In this document: positions 28,493-33,868 of the stretch, piece by piece
Position numbering within the stretch: the first letter of the stretch is position 1
How the letters are laid out: each line of letters begins with the position of its first letter
Assembly: GCA_003221005.1 (NCBI GenBank)
Contig: QHTZ01000055.1
Span: forward strand, 1 to 33,868
Direction: 5' to 3'
Origin: Gemmatimonadota bacterium
Lineage (GTDB): Bacteria > Gemmatimonadota > Gemmatimonadetes > Gemmatimonadales > GWC2-71-9
DNA length: 33,868 nucleotides
Translations under genes and position numbers: made by a program
Notes under the pieces: model-generated
What the model was told of the DNA's origin: nothing
Databases searched by the model: none
The model's input: the letters and a program-made list of their open reading frames with translations, nothing else

Positions 28493-30328
28493 ATGGCTGA
28501 GGTGAGGCAGGGGGCCACGACGTCCGCGCTCGTGATCGTGGGCTTGGTGTGCTTCGGTCGGTCTGCGCTCGCCCAGCAACCCGACTCGCTTGGGGCGCTC
28601 AAGCGACTGAGCATCGATCAACTGATGAACATCGAGGTGACGTCGGTGTCCCGGCGTGCGGAACGATTGTCGCACGCCGCCTCGGCGATCCAGGTCATCA
28701 CTCAGGAAGACATTCGTCGCTCCGGTGCATCGAACCTTCCCGAGGCACTGCGCCTCGCCGCGAACCTGCAGGTCGCGCAGATCGATTCACGCCAATGGGC
28801 CATCAGCGCGCGCGGTTTCAACAGCACGACGGCCAACAAGCTGCTGGTGCTCGTCGACGGACGGACGATCTATACGCCGTTATACTCCGGGGTGTTCTGG
28901 GACGTGCAGGATGTAGCCCTTTCGGACATCGACCGGATCGAGGTCATCAGCGGGCCGGGCGCGACGTTGTGGGGGGCCAATGCCGTCAACGGGGTGATCA
29001 ACGTCATCACCAACGACGCCAAGGAGACGCAGGGGCTGTTCCTGTCGGGCGGGGGTGGCACGGAGCTACGCGGCTTTGGGACCGCGCGCTACGGAGGGGC
29101 GCTCGGCTCCAAGGCTCACTATCGAGTCTACGGCAAGGGATTCGCGCGCGATCCGACGGTGTTGCCGAGCGGCCAGGACGCCCCCGACGACTGGCACATG
29201 GAGCAGGGCGGCTTTCGGATGGATTGGGATGCGGCGAGCAACCGCGTTACGCTCCATGGAGATCTGTACGACGGTCGGATCAGCCAACCGAGCCCGAGCG
29301 ACATCGCTGTCAGTGGCGGCAACGCGGTCGGCAAGTGGTCGCATACGGTCTCCGCGACTGCCGGTATCGAGGCTCAACTGTATTACGACCGGACTCACCG
29401 CGACATTCCGGGCACGTTTGGCGAGAATCTCGACATCTACGACGTCGACCTCCAGCACCATGCGCTGCTGGGCACCCGGCATGACGTGGTCTGGGGGCTC
29501 GGCTACCGGCTGATCAACGATCGCGTCGCTAACACGTCGGCGCTGGCGTTCTTGCCGTCACACGTCGCGCGCCAGTGGTTCACGGGGTTCGTAGAGGACG
29601 AAATCGCATTCCTGTCTGACCGGCTCCACGTGTCACTCGGCACGAAGCTCGAGCAAAACGATTACACGGGCTTCGAGTTCCAGCCCAGCGGTCGGGTGAA
29701 CTGGACCCCCAGTCCGCCGGCGACGCTCTGGGCCGCCGTCTCCCGGGCCCTCAGAACGCCCTCACGAATTGATCGAGAGTTCTTTGCCCCCGGTCAACCG
29801 CCGTACTTGCTCGCCGGCGGCCCGAACTTCCGGTCTGAGGGGCTGCGCAGCCTGGAACAGGTGAATCCGCCTGCACCCTTCCCCATCGTCATCGGAAACG
29901 GGCAGGAGGGCGAGTCCTACGGAGCGGAGTTGACCGGGGACTATCGCATCTCGGGTCGCTGGCGTGTGCGCGCCGGCTATACGGAGTTGCGCGTCCACAT
30001 CTGGGCCAGCCCCGGGAGCACCGACACGACGCGCGGCAGCGCCGAATCGCACGACCCGGAGCGTCAATTCATCGTCGCTACGTCGGCAGACTTGCCCGCG
30101 CAGCTGAGACTCGGCGGCGTGTTGCGCTACGTCGCCAGCATCACCAACCAACAGGTCCCCGACTATGCCGAGCTGAATGCCCGGCTTACGTGGCAGCCGA
30201 CGCGGACACTGGGCCTGTCCCTCGTGGGGCAGAACCTGTTGCATGATCGTCACGCCGAGTTTGGGACAGGGGCGACGCGTCGCGAAATCGAACGCGGCGT
30301 GTTTGGGGGCGTTGAATGGCATTTCTGA
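28493..30328 (+). CDS. TonB-dependent outer-membrane receptor
   Basis: A 611-residue receptor. The signal peptide is cleaved after ALA27. The plug domain (about 45-165) shows ASAIQVITQEDIRRSGASNLPEALRL, ISARGFNSTTANKLLVLVDGR and IDRIEVISGPGATLWGANAVNGVINVIT. The barrel follows and ends in the terminal phenylalanine of GGVEWHF, as expected for BAM-assembled barrels. The sequence KRLSIDQLMNIEVTSVSRR before the plug is typical of receptors paired with YfiR-family genes. The length is slightly shorter than siderophore receptors. AAGGAT lies 8 bases before the ATG. Its substrate is unknown, and linkage to a sensor kinase suggests it may feed a signalling system. It overlaps the next gene by 13 bases. 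Confidence 0.93.
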   Translation: MAEVRQGATTSALVIVGLVCFGRSALAQQPDSLGALKRLSIDQLMNIEVTSVSRRAERLSHAASAIQVITQEDIRRSGASNLPEALRLAANLQVAQIDSRQWAISARGFNSTTANKLLVLVDGRTIYTPLYSGVFWDVQDVALSDIDRIEVISGPGATLWGANAVNGVINVITNDAKETQGLFLSGGGGTELRGFGTARYGGALGSKAHYRVYGKGFARDPTVLPSGQDAPDDWHMEQGGFRMDWDAASNRVTLHGDLYDGRISQPSPSDIAVSGGNAVGKWSHTVSATAGIEAQLYYDRTHRDIPGTFGENLDIYDVDLQHHALLGTRHDVVWGLGYRLINDRVANTSALAFLPSHVARQWFTGFVEDEIAFLSDRLHVSLGTKLEQNDYTGFEFQPSGRVNWTPSPPATLWAAVSRALRTPSRIDREFFAPGQPPYLLAGGPNFRSEGLRSLEQVNPPAPFPIVIGNGQEGESYGAELTGDYRISGRWRVRAGYTELRVHIWASPGSTDTTRGSAESHDPERQFIVATSADLPAQLRLGGVLRYVASITNQQVPDYAELNARLTWQPTRTLGLSLVGQNLLHDRHAEFGTGATRREIERGVFGGVEWHF

Positions 30329-30918
30329 AGGCGATCGTCCTCCGAGCCTGCAAGCCGCGCGGCGTGTGGGGCGTGCCCGGCGCTTGGTTCCGCGCGGCCG
30401 CTCTGGTGCTCACGGTGGGGGCCGGCCTGGCCGCGCAAGGCGGTCGCGCCCCGGAGTATCAGGTAAAAGCAGTGTTCCTGTTCAACTTCGCGCAATTCGT
30501 CGATTGGCCGCCAGAAGCGGTACCGGATTCCAAGGCGCCGCTGGTTATCGGCGTGCTGGGGGACGATCCGTTCGGTGGCTTCCTGGAAGCGACAGTGCGC
30601 GGGGAACACCGGGGCGCGCGGCCATTCGTGGTGCGTCGTTTTAAACGGGTGGAAGACATCAAGACATGTGACATCCTGTTCATCAGTCAGTCCGAGGGGG
30701 ACCGGGTGGACGAGATTCTCGCGACTCTCAAGAGCCGGCCGATCCTGACCGTTAGTGATGGTGAAGCGTTTGCGGAGCGCGGAGGCATGATCCGCTTCGT
30801 CACCGAGAGCAATCGCATTCGGCTCAAGATCAACCTGCAGGCGGCGCAGGCGGCACACCTGACGATCAGCTCCAAGTTGCTGCGGGTGGCCGAGATCGTC
30901 ACGCCGACCAGGTCCTGA
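30316..30918 (+). CDS. YfiR/HmsC family periplasmic protein (DUF4154)
   Basis: A 200-residue exported protein with a signal sequence ending near residue 40. The mature part begins [19 protein letters not shown], the diagnostic opening of DUF4154/Yfi[35 protein letters not shown] and the C-terminal [22 protein letters not shown] complete the family pattern. In Pseudomonas, YfiR inhibits the CHASE8 diguanylate cyclase YfiN in the periplasm and depends on disulfides. Here only one cysteine (about residue 116) remains after the signal, so that redox control seems absent. The gene overlaps the receptor by 13 bases and precedes the histidine kinase by two. Confidence 0.92.
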   Translation: MAFLKAIVLRACKPRGVWGVPGAWFRAAALVLTVGAGLAAQGGRAPEYQVKAVFLFNFAQFVDWPPEAVPDSKAPLVIGVLGDDPFGGFLEATVRGEHRGARPFVVRRFKRVEDIKTCDILFISQSEGDRVDEILATLKSRPILTVSDGEAFAERGGMIRFVTESNRIRLKINLQAAQAAHLTISSKLLRVAEIVTPTRS

Positions 30919-30920
30919 GA

Positions 30921-32417
30921 ATGGCGTTCCGCGACTGGCCGATCAGACAGAAGCTGACCGCGATCCTCCTGGTGATCAGCGGCTTGGTGCTGCTGCTGAC
31001 CTCGGCCGCGTTCGCGACCTACGAGGTCCTGACCATTCGGCGGAGGACGGTGGCGAACCTCGCGACGCTGGGCCGCGTCCTCGCGGCCAATAGCACCGCC
31101 GCGCTGGCCTTTGCCAACGCGGCCGACGCGAGGGAAATCCTCTCCGCGCTACGCGCCGAGCCGCACATAATAGCGGCGGGTCTGTATACCCAGGACGGCC
31201 GGTTATTCACCAGGTATCCCGCGGACCTGCCAGACGACGCCCTGCCCGCGAGCCCAGAGATGGACGGGTACCGCTTCGAGCGCGGGTACATTATCGGACT
31301 CGAGCCTGTGGCGGAGGCGGGGAATCCGCGTCTGGGCACGTTGTACTTGAAGTCCGATCTCAAAGCCGTGTCCCGCACGTTGCGGCTTTCGGTGGCCATC
31401 GGCGCGAGCGTCTTGGCGATCTCGCTCTTGGCGGCGTACGTCCTGGCCGCGCTGCTGCAGGGACGAATCTCGCAGCCCATTACGGCGCTGGCGGACGCTG
31501 CAGCGGCGGTCTCCGCGCGCCAGGACTACTCCGTGCGGGCGCCCAAGGTCGGGGCGGACGAGTTGGGCGCGCTCACCGACGCTTTCAATCAGATGCTCGG
31601 CCGCATCGAGGAGCAGGAACGCGCTCTCAGAGCCAGCAAGGACGAGCTGCAACGCTACGCCTCGGAGCTCGAGCGGCGCGTCGCTGAGCGCACCCACGAA
31701 CTCGAGGAGCGCAACCAGGCGCTGCGGCGCAACGCCGCCGAGCTGAGCGCCGCCAACACCGAGCTCGACGCGTTTGCCTACTCGGTTTCGCACGACCTCC
31801 GGGCGCCGCTGCGCAGCATTGACGGGTTCAGCCAGGCCCTGTTGGAGGAGTACGGGGGGCGGCTGGATGACGCCGCCCGCGGCCACCTCGACCGCGTGCG
31901 GGCGGCGAGCCAGCGCATGGCGCAGTTGATCGACGACCTCCTGGGGCTCTCGCGGGTCACCCGCGCCGAGCTGCGGCACGAACGGGTGGACCTGAGCGCG
32001 CTAGCCCAGAGCGTCGTGGCGGAGCTTCGGGGGAGGGATCAGGAGCGCGCAGTCGAAATTGCGATCGCGCCGGACCTGACCGTGGAGGCCGATCCGGATC
32101 TGCTTCGTGTGGTGCTCGAGAACCTGCTCGCCAACGCGTGGAAGTACACGGCGAAGCGTTCGCCGGCGCGTATCGAGTTCGGGCTCACACGCCACGACGG
32201 CAAGTCAGCGTTCTATGTCAGGGACAACGGGGCGGGCTTCGACATGGCGTACGCGAACAAGCTGTTCGGCGCGTTCCAGCGCCTGCATTCGAGCAGGGAA
32301 TTCGAAGGGACGGGCATTGGCCTCGCGACCGTGCAGCGCATCGTGCACCGCCACGGCGGGAAGGTCTGGGCGGAGGGGGCCGTGGGACAGGGCGCGACAT
32401 TCTACTTCACACTCTAG
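30921..32417 (+). CDS. Sensor histidine kinase with YfiN-like (CHASE8) sensor and HAMP
   Basis: A 498-residue inner-membrane kinase. Helix 1 (12-34) and helix 2 (155-178) flank a periplasmic domain in which [25 protein letters not shown] (50-74) resembles the CHASE8 sensor of YfiN-type cyclases. HAMP spans about 178-232, a coiled coil 235-285, and HisKA has the H-box [17 protein letters not shown] with H291. The ATPase domain has the N-box LLANAWKY (402-409), DNGAGF (435-440) and GTGIGL (463-468), all intact. The output is phosphorylation of a response regulator, most likely the next gene. It differs from YfiN in having a kinase rather than GGDEF output. ATG 30921 lies two bases after the yfiR-like gene. 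Confidence 0.93.
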   Translation: MAFRDWPIRQKLTAILLVISGLVLLLTSAAFATYEVLTIRRRTVANLATLGRVLAANSTAALAFANAADAREILSALRAEPHIIAAGLYTQDGRLFTRYPADLPDDALPASPEMDGYRFERGYIIGLEPVAEAGNPRLGTLYLKSDLKAVSRTLRLSVAIGASVLAISLLAAYVLAALLQGRISQPITALADAAAAVSARQDYSVRAPKVGADELGALTDAFNQMLGRIEEQERALRASKDELQRYASELERRVAERTHELEERNQALRRNAAELSAANTELDAFAYSVSHDLRAPLRSIDGFSQALLEEYGGRLDDAARGHLDRVRAASQRMAQLIDDLLGLSRVTRAELRHERVDLSALAQSVVAELRGRDQERAVEIAIAPDLTVEADPDLLRVVLENLLANAWKYTAKRSPARIEFGLTRHDGKSAFYVRDNGAGFDMAYANKLFGAFQRLHSSREFEGTGIGLATVQRIVHRHGGKVWAEGAVGQGATFYFTL

Positions 32418-32437
32418 ACCTTCAGCAATGGACGGCC

Positions 32438-32869
32438 ATGAAAGACTCGATGATCCTGCTGGTCGAAGACAACGCTGACGACGAGGCGCTGACCCGGCGC
32501 GCGCTCCAGAAGAACAACGTCAGGAATGAGCTCGTCGTCGCGCACGACGGGCAGGAGGCCCTGGACCTGCTCTTCTCCGGCAGGCGGCTTCCCCAGCTCA
32601 TCCTGCTCGACCTCAAGCTCCCCAAGATCGACGGGCTGGAGGTGCTCCGCCGCCTCCGGGCCGACGAGCGCACCAAGCTGTTGCCCGTCGTGATCCTCAC
32701 GTCGTCGACCGAGGAGCGCGACCTCGTGAACGGGTACAGCCTCGGTGCCAACAGCTACGTGCGCAAGCCGGTCGATTTCACCGAGTTCACCGAAGCCGCG
32801 CGGCAGCTGGGCCTGTACTGGTTGCTCCTGAACGAGGCGCCTCCCGCTCCGCAGCGCATGCGGTCCTAA
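32438..32869 (+). CDS. Single-domain response regulator (Rcp1-like)
   Basis: A 143-residue stand-alone receiver with E10/D11, phosphoacceptor D58 ([11 protein letters not shown]), T88 and K110 (RKPVDF), so it should be fully functional. The sequence type with [18 protein letters not shown] and the extended C-terminal helix ([17 protein letters not shown]) matches the Rcp1 class that partners CHASE/GAF histidine kinases. There is no DNA-binding or enzymatic output, so it probably passes phosphate or acts by protein contact. It starts 20 bases after the kinase stop and its stop TAA shares one base with the next ATG. Confidence 0.93.
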   Translation: MKDSMILLVEDNADDEALTRRALQKNNVRNELVVAHDGQEALDLLFSGRRLPQLILLDLKLPKIDGLEVLRRLRADERTKLLPVVILTSSTEERDLVNGYSLGANSYVRKPVDFTEFTEAARQLGLYWLLLNEAPPAPQRMRS

Positions 32870-33153
32870 TGGGCATCCCACTCCGCGTCCTGCTGGTCGA
32901 AGACTCCGAGGACGACGCCCTGCTGGTCGTTCGCGAGCTGCGGCGCGCGGGGTACGATCCGATCTACGAGCGCGTGGACTCGGCGCCCGCCACGGAGGCG
33001 GTGCTCGACTGCCACACCTGGGACCTGGTGCTCGGCGACTACAACATGCCGCACTATTCAGGCACGGCGGCCTTGCAGCGGCTGCGCGAGCACGGTCTGG
33101 GGCGAGTCTCATCAGTCACTCTGGCCAAAGCCCTTCCCGGCACAGCCACGTAG
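32869..33153 (+). pseudogene. Truncated response regulator
   Basis: ATG 32869 opens a second receiver: VLLVEDSEDDALLVVRELRRAGY, with D57 in LVLGDYNMPHYSG. Sequence similarity stops near residue 77 (33100). The remaining 17 residues are unrelated and the frame ends at 33153. A normal receiver would have about 45 more residues with the conserved Thr/Ser and Lys, and in relatives of this type is often followed by PAS or kinase domains. I could not find the continuation in another frame nearby, so a deletion or rearrangement near 33100 is likelier than a simple frameshift. The truncated protein cannot fold as a complete receiver. Confidence 0.65.
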
Positions 33154-33381
33154 AGCCGTCCTGCGGATCGGCATACACGTGCTGGCGACGACGCCGTGGG
33201 CGGGTGCCGCCGGAAGCGCCATGCACGTTGGGTGCGGTCTGTTGGCCCGCAGCACGCGATGCCGACCCCCGGAGTGCGAGCCCGAATCATCCCCCGATTT
33301 CCCCGCTCGCCAAGCTTAGGTGGGACGCTGTAAACTTGTGTGCCTTCGCTGCCCCCCTGGGCACGGCTTCCACGTGGACTT

Positions 33382-33390
33382 GAGGAGGAG
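33382..33390 (+). promoter_or_regulatory. Strong Shine-Dalgarno site
   Basis: GAGGAGGAG ends 8 bases before ATG 33399 and decides that start. It is the strongest ribosome-binding site I see in the window. The 245-base gap before it (33154-33398) contains no gene or clear promoter that I can support. Confidence 0.75.
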
Positions 33391-33398
33391 ATCGCGAG

Positions 33399-33868
33399 AT
33401 GCACATCACCCTGAGCGCCCGGGTGGGCGCTGCGCTGGCGTTGCTCGCTGGCGGCCCATCACCAGCCCGCTCACAGATGCACATGCAGCACCCGATGTCC
33501 ATGACCGAGGGTCCGCTCGGCATCCCGGAGACGCGGCAAGGATCGGGGACCTCGTGGCTCCCCGACGCCTCCCCGATGCACGCCTCCCACTTTGCTCTCG
33601 GAGCGTGGACGCTGATGCTCCATGGGAACGCGTTCTTCATGTATGACTGGCAAAGCGGGCCGCGGGATACCGCACAGGCAACGGGCGGGGCGCGGGGCGG
33701 TGACCAGGTAGGCATGCTCGACTGGTTGATGTTCGCGGCGAGCCGCCCGTTCCTCGGGGGACAACTGCACCTCCGCGGCATGTTTAGCACCGACCCGTAT
33801 GAAATCACCGGCGCCGGCTATCCGGAGCTCCTCCAGACGGGCGAATTTTACAAGGGCTTGCACATTCA
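33399..33868 (+). CDS. Secreted or outer-membrane protein with Met/His-rich N-terminus (partial)
   Basis: The frame is open from ATG 33399 to the window end, 156 codons with no stop. A signal peptide ends near PARS (about residue 25). The mature protein begins QMHMQHPMSM, then PLGIPETRQGSGTSWLPDAS, then HASHFALGAWTLMLHGNAFFMYDW. Aromatic-rich alternating segments (LDWLMFAASRPFLGG, LHLRGMFSTDPYE) suggest a barrel or beta-rich fold. The Met/His-rich start would suit copper or other soft-metal binding, but that is inference. I do not recognise a named family. Downstream gene context lies outside the window. Confidence 0.8.
   Translation, partial: MHITLSARVGAALALLAGGPSPARSQMHMQHPMSMTEGPLGIPETRQGSGTSWLPDASPMHASHFALGAWTLMLHGNAFFMYDWQSGPRDTAQATGGARGGDQVGMLDWLMFAASRPFLGGQLHLRGMFSTDPYEITGAGYPELLQTGEFYKGLHI

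Noticed and set aside
33154-33398. Search for an IS end or integration site explaining the truncated regulator
   Set aside because: No terminal inverted repeats, target duplication, transposase fragment or tRNA could be seen.

Overview
The window is about 34 kb of very GC-rich, gene-dense bacterial DNA from a diderm: it holds a TonB-dependent receptor, several predicted outer-membrane barrels and a lipoprotein. The style (Ser/Thr kinase with an N-terminal zinc ribbon and C-terminal PEGA domain, an RDD-SpoIIM fusion beside a MoxR/DUF58 cluster, many GTG starts and 4-base ATGA/GTGA overlaps) suggests Gemmatimonadota or a close relative. That placement is inference; no rRNA or other marker is present. 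I see no tRNA, rRNA, CRISPR array, transposase or phage gene.

Layout. 1-859 (minus): a barrel-type envelope protein cut by the window edge, with an internal tandem duplication. 1058-4105 (minus): SDR-tdh-kbl, a threonine-to-glycine catabolic operon. 4106-4493: a regulatory-looking stretch with palindromes, a sigma54-like site and a probable 55-residue ORF. 4494-7856 (minus): aroH, rlmI, a cation diffusion facilitator and a methyltransferase-like protein. thiE (plus) diverges from aroH with overlapping start codons. 8429-11108 (minus): rho-ruvX-mltG. 11245-12965 (plus): an M50 protease, then two small proteins, one an isolated histidine-kinase phosphoacceptor-like helix pair.

13093-19740: an RDD-SpoIIM fusion (minus) diverges from a membrane protein, DUF4129, DUF4350, MoxR ATPase and DUF58 series (plus). 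The junction between the first two plus-strand genes is damaged. 19775-24625 (plus): four translationally coupled genes for a secreted PPC-domain protein, a transmembrane Ser/Thr kinase, a repeat/Ig-like membrane protein and an outer-membrane protein. I read these as a possible envelope-spanning kinase module.

24874-27151 (plus): a degenerate receiver-GGDEF protein followed by an intact MASE1 diguanylate cyclase. 27155-28264 (minus): an ion channel with an unusual TLGLGD filter. 28493-33153 (plus): TonB-dependent receptor, YfiR-family periplasmic protein, histidine kinase with a YfiN-like sensor region, and two response regulators, the second truncated. 33399-end (plus): a secreted protein with a Met/His-rich start, cut by the window edge.

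The best candidates for something new are the four-gene kinase module, the YfiR module wired to a histidine kinase instead of a cyclase, the stand-alone H-box mini-protein and the RDD-SpoIIM fusion in the MoxR cluster.
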